A stretch of 64,000 bases of DNA from Streptomyces sp. NBC_01428 (GCF_036231965.1 NZ_CP109499.1:7626001-7690000), one strand, 5' to 3'. Counted from the stretch's first letter, positions 7,223 to 14,821 are shown. Notes: a model not told the origin generated them from the letters alone. Numbers and translations: made by a program.

Positions 7223-8227
7223 GTGCATACGTCTCAGGGGAGTCAGGGCAGTGGTGGCAGAGGGGTGGGCCTGGGGCTCGCGCTCGTGTCGGCGGTCGCC
7301 TTCGGCGGATCGGGTGTCGCGGCCAAGCCGCTGATCGAGGCGGGGCTCGACCCGCTCCACGTGGTGTGGCTGAGGGTCGCGGGCGCGGCGCTGATCATGC
7401 TGCCGTGGGCCGTCTGGCACCGGGCGCTGGTCAGGCGCCGCCCCGCGCTGCTCGCCGGGTTCGGGCTCCTCGGCGTGGCCGGTGTCCAGGCCTGCTACTT
7501 CGCCGCCATCTCCCGTATCCCCGTGGGTGTCGCCCTGCTCGTGGAGTACCTCGCTCCGGCGCTTGTCCTCGGCTGGGTGCGGTTCGTGCAGCGCAGGCCC
7601 GTCACCCGTGCCGCCGCGCTCGGCGTCGTCCTCGCCGCCGGCGGACTCGCCTGCGTGGTCGAGGTGTGGTCGGGGCTGAGCTTCGACCTCCTGGGGCTCC
7701 TGCTCGCGCTCGGCGCCGCCTGCTGCCAGGTCGGCTACTTCGTGCTGTCCGACCAGGGCGGCGACGCCGGGGACGAGGCACCCGAACCGCTGGGTGTCAT
7801 CGCGTACGGGCTGCTCGTCGGCACGGTCGTGCTGACCGCCGTCGCCCGCCCGTGGACGATGGACTGGGCCGTCCTCGGCGGCAGCGCGGACATGAACGGC
7901 ACGTCCGTCCTCGCCTCGCTGCTCCTCGGCTGGATCGTGCTGATCGCCACCGTCGTGGCCTACGTCACCGGGGTGCTCTCGGTACGCAGGCTCTCCCCGC
8001 AGGTCGCGGGCGTGGTCGCCTGTCTCGAAGCGGTGATCGCCACCGTCCTCGCCTGGGTGCTGCTCGGCGAGCATCTCTCGGCTCCGCAGATCATCGGCGG
8101 AGCGGTCGTCCTGCTCGGCGCCTTCATCGCGCAGTCGTCGGCTCCGGCGAAGCCCTCCGACGGACCGGTGGCCGGTGGGCCGGGCGACGCCGAAAGGGAG
8201 TTGTCGGCCCACGGAACCGCCGTCTAG
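7223..8227 (+). CDS. EamA/DMT family transporter (RhtA-like)
   Basis: The protein has 334 residues from GTG 7223 and about ten hydrophobic helices in two EamA repeats (residues about 10-150 and 170-310). Features such as LVSAVAFGGSGVAAKPLIEAGL at the start and ACLEAVIATVLAWVLLGEHL in the second repeat are characteristic of drug/metabolite transporters. RhtA-type members export threonine, homoserine or other amino acids; the substrate here is not determined. Translation is probably leaderless or nearly so, since CATCAT ends 6 nt before the start. A second EamA gene follows on the same strand. Confidence 0.9.
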   Translation: MHTSQGSQGSGGRGVGLGLALVSAVAFGGSGVAAKPLIEAGLDPLHVVWLRVAGAALIMLPWAVWHRALVRRRPALLAGFGLLGVAGVQACYFAAISRIPVGVALLVEYLAPALVLGWVRFVQRRPVTRAAALGVVLAAGGLACVVEVWSGLSFDLLGLLLALGAACCQVGYFVLSDQGGDAGDEAPEPLGVIAYGLLVGTVVLTAVARPWTMDWAVLGGSADMNGTSVLASLLLGWIVLIATVVAYVTGVLSVRRLSPQVAGVVACLEAVIATVLAWVLLGEHLSAPQIIGGAVVLLGAFIAQSSAPAKPSDGPVAGGPGDAERELSAHGTAV

Positions 8228-8230
8228 GCT
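8201..8230 (+). promoter_or_regulatory. candidate promoter TTGTCG-N18-TAGGCT
   Basis: TTGTCG at 8201-8206 and TAGGCT at 8225-8230 are spaced by 18 bp, consistent with a housekeeping sigma factor. The hexamers overlap the end of the upstream EamA gene. Transcription would start near 8237, right at the ATG of a 12-codon leader ORF. Confidence 0.6.
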
Positions 8231-8237
8231 GCGGATC

Positions 8238-8276
8238 ATGCCAGCGACGCTCGTTCTTCCGCCTCCGGCCGCCTGA
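8238..8276 (+). CDS. candidate 12-aa leader peptide MPATLVLPPPAA
   Basis: ATG at 8238 opens a frame of 12 codons ending in TGA at 8274-8276. It lies 7 nt after the TAGGCT hexamer and would be translated from a leaderless RNA. The peptide contains Leu-Val-Leu followed by three consecutive prolines, a context known to slow ribosomes. Two mutually exclusive hairpins follow immediately. The combination looks like transcription or translation attenuation of the downstream EamA transporter. I do not recognise the peptide from a named family. Confidence 0.5.
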   Translation: MPATLVLPPPAA

Positions 8277-8316
8277 GGCGGGCGTTCCGAAGACCCGCCC
8301 GGCCCGCGCCGGGCGG
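8277..8316 (+). promoter_or_regulatory. two mutually exclusive hairpins, candidate attenuator
   Basis: Hairpin 1 pairs GGCGGG (8277-8282) with CCCGCC (8294-8299). Hairpin 2 pairs CCGCCCGGC (8295-8303) with GCCGGGCGG (8308-8316) around a 4-nt loop. They share 8295-8299 and cannot form together. A ribosome held on the proline codons or stop of the leader ORF would cover the 5' arm of hairpin 1 and favour hairpin 2. There is no U-tract, so the mechanism may be termination without a U-run, or control of translation. Confidence 0.5.
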
Positions 8317-8429
8317 AACGGCGCTGCCCGCAGAAGAAGCCCGAGGACCTTTCCGTACGTCCCCGCCGCCACGGCCGGGACGACGACGTGGTCCCTTCCC
8401 GAACTTCTGCGGAACTGCGGAGAGAACAC

Positions 8430-9407
8430 GTGTCGAACGCGAACACTTCTTCCGGCCTGCCCATCGGGCGAGGCCTGCTCTATCTGATCGTCGCCGGTGC
8501 CGCCTGGGGCACCGCGGGCGCGGCCGCGTCACTGGTCTACCGGGCCGGTGACATGGGGCCGGTCGCCCTCTCCTTCTGGCGCTGCGCGGGCGGGCTCGCC
8601 CTGCTGCTCGCCGTGCGGGTGCGTCCGGGGCGGCGCCCGGTCCGTCCCGCCCTCCGGGAGCCGCTCGGCGGCAGGGCACTGCGGATCGGTCTCACGGGGA
8701 TCGGCCTCGCGGTCTTCCAGACCGCCTACTTCGCCGCTGTCGAGGCGACCGGGCTCGCGGTGGCGACCGTCGTCACGCTGGGCGCGGGGCCGGTGCTCAT
8801 CGCGCTCGGCGCGCGGCTCACCCTGGGGGAGCGGCTCGGGCGCGGCGGGAGCACGGCCGTCGTCGGAGCGCTCGCCGGGCTCGGAGTGCTGGTCCTGGGT
8901 GGTGAGGGCGCGACCGTACGGCCCTGGGGCGTCCTGCTCGCCCTGCTCTCGGCGGCCGGATACTCGGCGATGACCCTGCTCACCCGCTGGTGGGGTCGCG
9001 ACGGCCGGGCCGACGGGTCCGCCACGACGGTGGGGGCGTTCGCCGTCACCACCGTGTGCCTGCTGCCCCTCGCGCTCGCCGAGGGGATGACGCCGCACAC
9101 CGCGCACCCGGTCCAGACGCTGGCCCTGCTCGCGTACATCGCCGCGGTTCCCACGGCGCTGGCCTACGCCCGCTTCTTCGCGGGTGCCGCCGTCGTCCGC
9201 TCGGCGACGGTGTCCGTGATCATGCTGCTGGAACCGGTCAGCGCGGCGGTACTCGCCGTCTGCCTGCTCGGCGAGCGGCTGACCCTGCCGACCGTCGTCG
9301 GCACCCTCCTCATGCTCGGCTCCGTCGGGGGACTCGCGGTGGCCGAGGCGCGCGCCGCGGGGGCCGACCGCCGTTCGACGGCGGAGCGGGAGGCGGCGCT
9401 CGTGTGA
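8430..9407 (+). CDS. EamA/DMT family transporter
   Basis: The protein has 325 residues from GTG 8430, preceded by GGAGAG at 8419-8424. It has about ten transmembrane helices in two EamA halves; the N-terminal half opens with LIVAGAAWGTAGAAASLVYR and the second half includes SATVSVIMLLEPVSAAVLAV. It is about as long as its upstream neighbour but only distantly similar, so the pair is not a recent duplication. The 202-bp gap between them carries its own promoter, a short leader ORF and alternative hairpins, so this gene seems separately controlled. The exported compound is unknown; amino acids are the usual guess. Confidence 0.9.
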   Translation: MSNANTSSGLPIGRGLLYLIVAGAAWGTAGAAASLVYRAGDMGPVALSFWRCAGGLALLLAVRVRPGRRPVRPALREPLGGRALRIGLTGIGLAVFQTAYFAAVEATGLAVATVVTLGAGPVLIALGARLTLGERLGRGGSTAVVGALAGLGVLVLGGEGATVRPWGVLLALLSAAGYSAMTLLTRWWGRDGRADGSATTVGAFAVTTVCLLPLALAEGMTPHTAHPVQTLALLAYIAAVPTALAYARFFAGAAVVRSATVSVIMLLEPVSAAVLAVCLLGERLTLPTVVGTLLMLGSVGGLAVAEARAAGADRRSTAEREAALV

Positions 9408-9414
9408 GGACGGC

Positions 9415-9456
9415 GGGGTCGCGGGTGCGGGCCGACCGGACCGCACCCGCAACCCC
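9415..9456. terminator. 16-bp stem-loop between convergent genes
   Basis: Arms 9415-9430 and 9441-9456 pair over 16 positions with a single mismatch; the core is GCGGGTGCGG against CCGCACCCGC, with a 10-nt loop. It separates the EamA gene from the convergent split-barrel protein and probably serves both. Confidence 0.8.
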
Positions 9457-9508
9457 GGCTCCATGCGCCGGCCGCGCCGGCCGCAGGTCCCGCGCGACCG
9501 GCGGGCCG

Positions 9509-10195
9509 TCAGCCGGCCAGGTAGTCCGGAAGCTCGATGCCCGGGGCCAGGTCGTCCGCCGGGACCGGGGTGCCGTGTCCCCTGGTCACGGGGACCACAC
9601 CGGTCCAGTACGGAAGACCGAGGTCCTCTTCGTCGTCGTTCGGACCGCCGGTGCGCAGCTTGGCGGAGACCTCGTTCAGGTCGAGGCTGATCACGGCGGT
9701 GGCCGCGAGTTCCTTGGCATTGGCGGGCCGGGAGTCGGCCGAACGTCCGGCGACGACGTGGTCGACCAGCGCGTCCAGGGCCAGGCGCTTCTCCTCGGGG
9801 TCCGTCACCTGGTGGGCGATGCCGTGCACCACCACGGAGCGGTAGTTGATCGAGTGGTGGAAGGCCGAGCGGGCGAGGACGAGTCCGTCCACGTGCGTCA
9901 CGGTGAGGCACACGGCCAGACCGGGATCGGCCTGGCCGGTCATCCGCAGGGGGCGGGACCCGGTGGAACCGTGGACATAGAGCCGCTCACCGGCCCGCGC
10001 GTACAGCGTCGGCAGCACGACCGGGGCGCCGTCGCGGACGAAGCCGAGGTGGCAGACGTATCCCTCGTCGAGTATCGCGTGCACCATCTCGTGGTCGTAC
10101 GCGGCACGCTCCCTGGAGCGGGTCGGGACGGTGCGGTCGGTCGGGGTGTAGGCAGCGGACTGCGTCGTCCTCGGCTGGGTGCTCGTCTCCGGCAT
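9509..10195 (-). CDS. pyridoxamine 5'-phosphate oxidase family (FMN split-barrel) protein
   Basis: From ATG 10195 the protein has 228 residues; GGAGAAGG precedes this start, while ATG 10207 is an alternative that adds four residues. The split-barrel flavin-binding fold is suggested by YVCHLGFVRDGAPVVLPTLYARAGERLYVHG and the following strand containing VDGLVLARSAFHHSINYRSVVV. Family members bind FMN or related cofactors and reduce or oxidise small molecules or act on heme. It diverges from a MocR-type regulator across a 12-bp palindrome, so it is the likely target of that regulator and may act in B6 metabolism. Confidence 0.85.
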   Translation of the reverse strand: MPETSTQPRTTQSAAYTPTDRTVPTRSRERAAYDHEMVHAILDEGYVCHLGFVRDGAPVVLPTLYARAGERLYVHGSTGSRPLRMTGQADPGLAVCLTVTHVDGLVLARSAFHHSINYRSVVVHGIAHQVTDPEEKRLALDALVDHVVAGRSADSRPANAKELAATAVISLDLNEVSAKLRTGGPNDDEEDLGLPYWTGVVPVTRGHGTPVPADDLAPGIELPDYLAG

Positions 10196-10207
10196 TGCCT
10201 TCTCCAT

Positions 10208-10225
10208 TGCACTAGTGCATAATCT
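10208..10225. promoter_or_regulatory. TGCACTAGTGCA palindrome and overlapping -10 elements
   Basis: A perfect 12-bp palindrome (10208-10219) sits in the 35-bp divergent gap. CATAAT (10218-10223) ends 7 nt before the GTG of the MocR gene, and GATTAT on the other strand faces the split-barrel gene. Binding here could control both promoters. Confidence 0.6.
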
Positions 10226-10230
10226 TGTTT

Positions 10231-11562
10231 GTGCTAGGAGAGTATCGGATCGAAGGGCGCCGCGCAGCCGACATCGCTGCCAGTGTCGAGCGCGCGGTGG
10301 GGTCGGGGGAGCTGGAGCCGGGACAACTGCTCCCGCCGATGAGGGAGTTGGCGGAGCGGCTCGGGGTCAATCCGAACACGGTCGCGGCCGCCTATCGCAC
10401 GCTGCGGGAACGCGGGGTGATCGAGACCGCGGGCCGGCGGGGCAGCCGGGTGCGGTCGAAGCCGGTCACCACGGGACGGGAGTACCTCCGGGTGGAGGTC
10501 CCCGAGGGCGTCCGGGACCTCGCCCACGGCAACCCCGACCGGACGCTGCTGCCCGGCCTCGCCGAAGCCTTCGCCGTGGCGGGCCGGGAGTCCGACCTGC
10601 ACCCCGTGCAGTACGGGGAGGACCCCGTGGAGCCGGAGTTGGGGCGCGTCGCCCGCGCCGACCTCGACGCGGACGGAGTGCCCGAGGGGCCCGTGGTCGT
10701 GACCTCCGGATCGCTCGACGCCATCGAGCGGGTCCTGGCCGCGCACCTCAAGCCCGGCGACGCGGTGGCGGTCGAGGACCCCGGCTGGGGCAGTGTGTTC
10801 GACCTCGCTCCGGTCCTCGGCCTGCGGACGGTCGGGGTCGGTGTCGACGACGAGGGCCCGCTGCCCGACGACGTACGGCGCGCGCTGGCCGGCGGGGCAC
10901 GGGCCCTGATCGTCACCGACCGGGCGCAGAACCCCACCGGCGCCGCGGTGACCGCCGCACGCGCGCGTGCCCTGCGCTCCGTGCTCGCCGAGTACCCCGA
11001 GACCCTGCTCGTCGAGGACGACCACGGTCACCGGATCGTCGACGTGCCCCTGCATCCACTCGCCGGGGTCACCCGCCACTGGGCGTTCGTGCGCTCCGCC
11101 GCGAAGGCCTACGGACCCGACCTGCGGCTCGCCGTGCTCACCGGGGACGCCGTCACGGTCGACCGCGTGCACGGCCGGCAGCGGCTCGGCCCCGGCTGGG
11201 TGAGCCGGCTGCTGCAGAAGGCCGTGGTCCATCTGTGGACCTCCGGCGCGGTCGACGTGGTCGCCGTGTCCGACGCCTACGGAAGGCGCCGCGACGCCCT
11301 GATCTCCGCCCTGGAAGCGCGTGGCGTCGCGGCGCACGGGCGGAGCGGCATGAACGTCTGGATCCCCGTCCCGGACGAGACCGGGGCCGTCGCCCGTCTG
11401 CTGCACGCCGGCTGGGCGGTCGCCCCCGGCGCCCGGTTCCGGATGAGCGCGCCGCCCGGCATCCGGATCACCGTCTCGCCCCTCGGGCTCGACGACATGG
11501 AACCGCTCGCGGACGCCGTGGCCGCGGCCGTGGGTCCCGGTCCCGCCCGCCGCTACGTCTGA
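10231..11562 (+). CDS. MocR-type (PdxR-like) GntR/aminotransferase regulator
   Basis: I use GTG 10231 (MLGEYRIEGRRAADI...), 443 residues, because CATAAT ends 7 nt before it; TTG 10225 would add two residues and overlap the promoter. Residues about 5-75 form a GntR winged helix (ELEPGQLLPPMRELAERLGVNPNTVAAAYRTL). The rest is a fold-type I aminotransferase-like domain with NPTGAAVTAARARALRSVL and the PLP lysine in SAAKAYGPDLRLAVLTG. MocR proteins sense PLP or amino compounds; PdxR members control pyridoxal phosphate synthesis. Its divergent split-barrel neighbour supports a vitamin B6 link, by inference. Confidence 0.9.
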   Translation: MLGEYRIEGRRAADIAASVERAVGSGELEPGQLLPPMRELAERLGVNPNTVAAAYRTLRERGVIETAGRRGSRVRSKPVTTGREYLRVEVPEGVRDLAHGNPDRTLLPGLAEAFAVAGRESDLHPVQYGEDPVEPELGRVARADLDADGVPEGPVVVTSGSLDAIERVLAAHLKPGDAVAVEDPGWGSVFDLAPVLGLRTVGVGVDDEGPLPDDVRRALAGGARALIVTDRAQNPTGAAVTAARARALRSVLAEYPETLLVEDDHGHRIVDVPLHPLAGVTRHWAFVRSAAKAYGPDLRLAVLTGDAVTVDRVHGRQRLGPGWVSRLLQKAVVHLWTSGAVDVVAVSDAYGRRRDALISALEARGVAAHGRSGMNVWIPVPDETGAVARLLHAGWAVAPGARFRMSAPPGIRITVSPLGLDDMEPLADAVAAAVGPGPARRYV

Positions 11563-11622
11563 GGTGCGCGTGGTGGCCGAGGGCGGCTCCGGTGACGCGC
11601 CGGACGCCGGTCGCCCCGCGGG

Positions 11623-12558
11623 TCAGCGGCGCGGCTTCGCCTGGGTCAGGGCCGCGCCCGCCAGGACGATCACCGCGCCGACCGGGGTCGACCAGGCCAG
11701 CGACTCGCCGAGGATCGCGACACCGGCGGCGGTGGCGATGACCGGGATGAAGTACGTGACCATCTGTGCCGTCGTCGGGCCGACCTCGGCGACGATGCCG
11801 TACTGCAGGAAGATCGCGAGGCCGGTGCCGAGCGCGCCCAGAGCGACGATCGCGAGCAGGGGAACCACCGGGAATCGGCTCGGCAGCGTGGTGAACAGCG
11901 GCGTGACGAAGGCGAGTTGTACGGTCGCCAGGAGCAACTGGACGCCGGTCATGGACAGGTGCGAGGCGCCGGTGCCGGCCAGGGTGCGGCGGACGTAGAT
12001 CCAGCCGACCGGGTAGCTGAGCGAGGCGAGCAGGGCCATCGCGGTGCCGGTGGCGTCGAGACCGTGGAAGCCCTGCCAGACGCCGAGGACGGTCAGGACA
12101 CCGAGGAAACCGATACCGAGGCCGGCGACCCTGCGCCGGGTGGGCCGGTCCTCGGAGAGGGCGACCAGGGAGAGCGCCATGCCCCACAGCGGTGACGTCG
12201 CGTTGCAGATGCCGGCGAGCGTGGACGGGATGGTCAGCTCGGAGTAGGCGAACAGGGAGAACGGCAGCGCGTTCAGCAGCAGGGCGGCGACCGCGAGATG
12301 ACCCCAGGTGCGCGCCCCGCGCGGCAGCCGCTCCCGCTTCACCGCCATCGCGGCCACCAGCACCGCCGTCCCGAACAGCAGCCGGCCGAAGGTGACCTGG
12401 AAGGGCGCGTAGCCGTCCGTGCCGACCTTGATGAGCAGGAAGCTGAACCCCCAGATCAGGGACAGGACACCGAACCGGATCCGCCAGTCCAGGGCGGTAC
12501 GGGGGCGGGCCGGGGTGCCGGTCGGCGATGCGGTGCGGGGTGTGGCGACGGTGGTCAT
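11623..12558 (-). CDS. EamA/DMT family transporter
   Basis: The 311-residue protein starts at ATG 12558 and has about ten transmembrane helices; IRFGVLSLIWGFSFLLIKVG and FLQYGIVAEVGPTTAQMVTYF are typical EamA helices. The C-terminal half contains FIPVIATAAGVAILGESLAW, the usual second-repeat motif. Its start lies 74 bp from that of a divergent LysR regulator, so it is the probable regulated target, perhaps an exporter induced by its substrate. The substrate is unknown. Confidence 0.9.
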   Translation of the reverse strand: MTTVATPRTASPTGTPARPRTALDWRIRFGVLSLIWGFSFLLIKVGTDGYAPFQVTFGRLLFGTAVLVAAMAVKRERLPRGARTWGHLAVAALLLNALPFSLFAYSELTIPSTLAGICNATSPLWGMALSLVALSEDRPTRRRVAGLGIGFLGVLTVLGVWQGFHGLDATGTAMALLASLSYPVGWIYVRRTLAGTGASHLSMTGVQLLLATVQLAFVTPLFTTLPSRFPVVPLLAIVALGALGTGLAIFLQYGIVAEVGPTTAQMVTYFIPVIATAAGVAILGESLAWSTPVGAVIVLAGAALTQAKPRR

Positions 12559-12583
12559 GAGGCCACGATGGGGCACCGCGATG

Positions 12584-12624
12584 TCGTAGCACAAGCGAGA
12601 AGTTTCGAGCGGTATCTCGTAGCA
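12584..12624. promoter_or_regulatory. TCGTAGCA direct repeats in the LysR/EamA divergent region
   Basis: TCGTAGCA occurs at 12584-12591 and 12617-12624, 33 bp apart (about three turns). Between and around them CGAGA/TCTCG and AAGCGA/TCGCTT form nested inverted repeats. TAGCAT (12620-12625) ends 7 nt before the LysR ATG. LysR regulators usually bind such paired sites in divergent gaps. Confidence 0.5.
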
Positions 12625-12632
12625 TCGCTTAC

Positions 12633-13535
12633 ATGTTGAATCTGGAGCGCCTGCGCACTCTCGACGCCCTCGCGCGGCACGGCTCGGTGAGCGCGGCGGC
12701 CGAGGGGCTGCACGTGACGACGTCGGCCGTCTCGCAGCAGATGTCCAAGCTGGAGCGCGAGGTGGGCCAGCAACTGCTCGCCAAGAACGGCCGGGGTGTG
12801 CGGCTCACCGACGCCGGGCGGCTGCTCGCCGAGCACGCGGCGCGCATCCTGTCCCAGGTCGAGCTGGCGCGGTCGGACCTGGAGGCGCACCGCGGGCAGG
12901 TGGTGGGCGAGCTGAGGCTGTCGGCGTTCCCGACCGCGGCGCGCGGGCTGTTCCCGGCCGCGCTCGCCGCGCTGCGCACCGAGCACCCCGGACTGCGGGT
13001 GCGCTCCAGTGAGTTGGAGCCGGAGGCCGGGGTCGCGGGAGTGGTCCGCGGCGACCTCGACCTCGCGGTGGTGCTCGACTGGTACAACAAGCCGATGCCG
13101 CTGCCCGACGGCCTGGTGAAGGCGTCGATCCTCGACGACCCCGCCGATGTGGCGATGCCCGCCGGGCACCGGCTCGCGGGCAGGGACGAGGTGGACCTCG
13201 GGGAGTTCGCGGACGACGAGTGGATCACCTGGAACGAGGGCGAGTTCTGCCACGAGTGGCTGATGTTCACCCTGCGCTCCAAGGGTGTCGAACCGCACGT
13301 CGGACATCGTGCCGCGGAGACGCACACCCAGCTCGGGCTGGTCGCCGCCGGCCTCGGCGTGTGCGTGGCCCCCCTCCTCGGACGCCATCCGATGCCCGAG
13401 GGTGTCGTCACGGTCCCCGTCCGCCAGCGGGTGCGTCGGCACGTCTACGTGGTGTGGCGGGCCGACGCCGACCGGAGGCCGTCGATCAGGGCGGCGGTGG
13501 ACGCCCTGCGCAGAGCGGGAGAGGCGGTCAAGTGA
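12633..13535 (+). CDS. LysR family transcriptional regulator
   Basis: The protein has 300 residues. Residues 1-60 hold the winged helix-turn-helix (LERLRTLDALARHGSVSAAA, then TTSAVSQQMSKLEREVGQQLL), followed by a linker helix and the two-lobed periplasmic-binding-like effector domain. The effector domain starts near residue 90 (VVGELRLSAFPTAARG) and ends before a short basic tail. The ATG follows TAGCAT by 7 nt, so the mRNA is probably leaderless. It is divergent from an EamA transporter and likely activates it. The ligand is unknown. Confidence 0.92.
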   Translation: MLNLERLRTLDALARHGSVSAAAEGLHVTTSAVSQQMSKLEREVGQQLLAKNGRGVRLTDAGRLLAEHAARILSQVELARSDLEAHRGQVVGELRLSAFPTAARGLFPAALAALRTEHPGLRVRSSELEPEAGVAGVVRGDLDLAVVLDWYNKPMPLPDGLVKASILDDPADVAMPAGHRLAGRDEVDLGEFADDEWITWNEGEFCHEWLMFTLRSKGVEPHVGHRAAETHTQLGLVAAGLGVCVAPLLGRHPMPEGVVTVPVRQRVRRHVYVVWRADADRRPSIRAAVDALRRAGEAVK

Positions 13536-13557
13536 GCCGCCCGGTGCGGCGGTTCGG

Positions 13558-14025
13558 CTACATCGGGGGCAGCTTGCGGAAGTCCCAGGAGGCGATGGCG
13601 TCCGGGGTCAGCCGCATCCAGGCGTGCCGGCCGTCGTGCGGCATCTCCTCCAGCCCGAAGTTCTTCCGCGCGAACAGGGTCTCGGGGACGTCGAGTTCGG
13701 CGCACAGCTCTCCGGTCCGAGGGAACTCGCCCACGAACTCGACGGTGCCGGACAGCTCGACACCGCGCAACTCCCCGTACTCCTCACCCGAGTCGATCAC
13801 GACGGCGACGCGCGGATCGTTGCGCAGCTGCACCCAGCGCTTGCTGCGCACCACCGAGTAGAGCCACAGCGAGGTGCCGTCCCAGGTGAACCAGAGCGCG
13901 CTGACGTGCGGGACGCCGTCCTTCGACACGGACGCGACGCGGCAGGTGCGCTGGGTCGTGAGGAACTCGTCCAGTTCACCGGGAGTCATCATGATCTTCC
14001 GGCCTCGGCGCTGAGTGACGGCCAT
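13558..14025 (-). CDS. PPOX-class split-barrel protein (F420- or FMN-dependent)
   Basis: The 155-residue protein is a single split-barrel domain: MTPGELDEFLTTQRTCRVASV, GVPHVSALWFTWDGTSLWLYS, and SKRWVQLRNDPRVAVVID are characteristic of the actinobacterial PPOX-class F420-dependent group. Members of this group reduce or oxidise small substrates using deazaflavin or flavin. A convergent LysR gene ends 22 bp away. Upstream lies a perfect CTGACG-N3-CGTCAG repeat, suggesting control by a TetR-type regulator encoded elsewhere. The cofactor choice is not proven by the sequence. Confidence 0.85.
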   Translation of the reverse strand: MAVTQRRGRKIMMTPGELDEFLTTQRTCRVASVSKDGVPHVSALWFTWDGTSLWLYSVVRSKRWVQLRNDPRVAVVIDSGEEYGELRGVELSGTVEFVGEFPRTGELCAELDVPETLFARKNFGLEEMPHDGRHAWMRLTPDAIASWDFRKLPPM

Positions 14026-14077
14026 ACGGTCCCCTCGTCCTGTGTCTGTGGGCCCCGCTCCCTGCGGACCGGGGTCT

Positions 14078-14092
14078 CTGACGTTCCGTCAG
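14078..14092. promoter_or_regulatory. CTGACG-TTC-CGTCAG perfect inverted repeat
   Basis: Six-base arms are exactly complementary around a 3-bp spacer, 53 bp upstream of the split-barrel gene. On the minus strand it reads TTCTGACGGAACGTCAGAG, sharing TTCTGACGG..C.TCAG with the site at 6449-6463. It is a typical TetR-type operator form. Confidence 0.6.
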
Positions 14093-14170
14093 AAAAGCAT
14101 GAGGTGTCTTCCGTCCTCACGCAATGGTCGTTACGCTCGCCCGCCCCGACCCACGACGACAAGGAGAGCC

Positions 14171-14809
14171 ATGCCGTCGTCCGAGCACCTCAGTGAACTC
14201 CTCGACCCCGCCGGCACGGTCCTGCTCACCATCGAGTGCCAACAGGGTGTCGTGGGCCAGGACAGCGCGCTACCCGAACTCGCCAAGGAGGCACGCTCCT
14301 CCGGAGTGCTGGCCCGGGTGGCCCGCCTGGTCGACGCGGCGCACGAGAGCGGTGTGCAGGTCGTGCACGCCGTCGCCGAACGACGCCCGGACGGCCGCGG
14401 CGCGAACCGCAACGCCCGGCTGTTCCGCGCGGCCGAACGCCTGCCCGTGCAGCAGCTGACCGGCACCACGGCGGTGCGGGTCGCGCCGCCCATCGAGGTC
14501 GCCGAGGAGGACTTCGTCGTGCGCCGCCTGCACGGACTGTCGCCGATCGCAGGCACCGACGTCGATCCACTGCTGCGCAATCTCGGCTGCCGCACCCTCG
14601 TCGTGACGGGCGTCTCGGCCAACATCGCTGTCCCCAACGCCGTGTTCGACGCCGTGAACCGCGGCTACACCGTCGTCGTGCCGTCGGACGCCATCGCGGG
14701 GGTACCCGCCGAGTACACCCCCGCGATGATCCGGAACACCCTCGCACTGGTCGCCACCATCACGACGACCGACGACGTGCTCGCGTGCCTCAAGGGGCCA
14801 CGGCGATGA
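14171..14809 (+). CDS. isochorismatase-fold protein with altered catalytic triad
   Basis: The ATG at 14171 is preceded by AAGGAGAG. The 212 residues keep the cysteine-hydrolase fold: an N-terminal strand VLLTIECQQGVVG, a middle segment VVRRLHGLSPIAGTDVDPLLRNLG and a C-terminal TLVVTGVSANIAVPNAVFDAV. Each usual catalytic residue differs: the Asp of the first strand is Glu22, the Lys is in an Arg pair (118-119), and the Cys position is Ala153. Isochorismatases proper also lack the Cys but keep Asp and Lys. The protein may be a binding protein or use other chemistry. It converges on the Rieske gene with a 12-bp gap. Confidence 0.85.
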   Translation: MPSSEHLSELLDPAGTVLLTIECQQGVVGQDSALPELAKEARSSGVLARVARLVDAAHESGVQVVHAVAERRPDGRGANRNARLFRAAERLPVQQLTGTTAVRVAPPIEVAEEDFVVRRLHGLSPIAGTDVDPLLRNLGCRTLVVTGVSANIAVPNAVFDAVNRGYTVVVPSDAIAGVPAEYTPAMIRNTLALVATITTTDDVLACLKGPRR

Positions 14810-14821
14810 CGCCCGGCACGC

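Noticed and set aside
6719..8464. Open frame of 581 codons on the minus strand over ClpN and EamA genes
   Set aside because: Composition is low-complexity Arg/Asp-rich and it covers three well-supported plus-strand genes.
10225..10230. TTG start for the MocR gene at 10225
   Set aside because: It would leave little space to the -10 element; GTG 10231 fits a leaderless start 7 nt after CATAAT.
14171..14809. Simple annotation as an active isochorismatase
   Set aside because: The usual Asp, Lys and Cys are all replaced, so activity should not be assumed.
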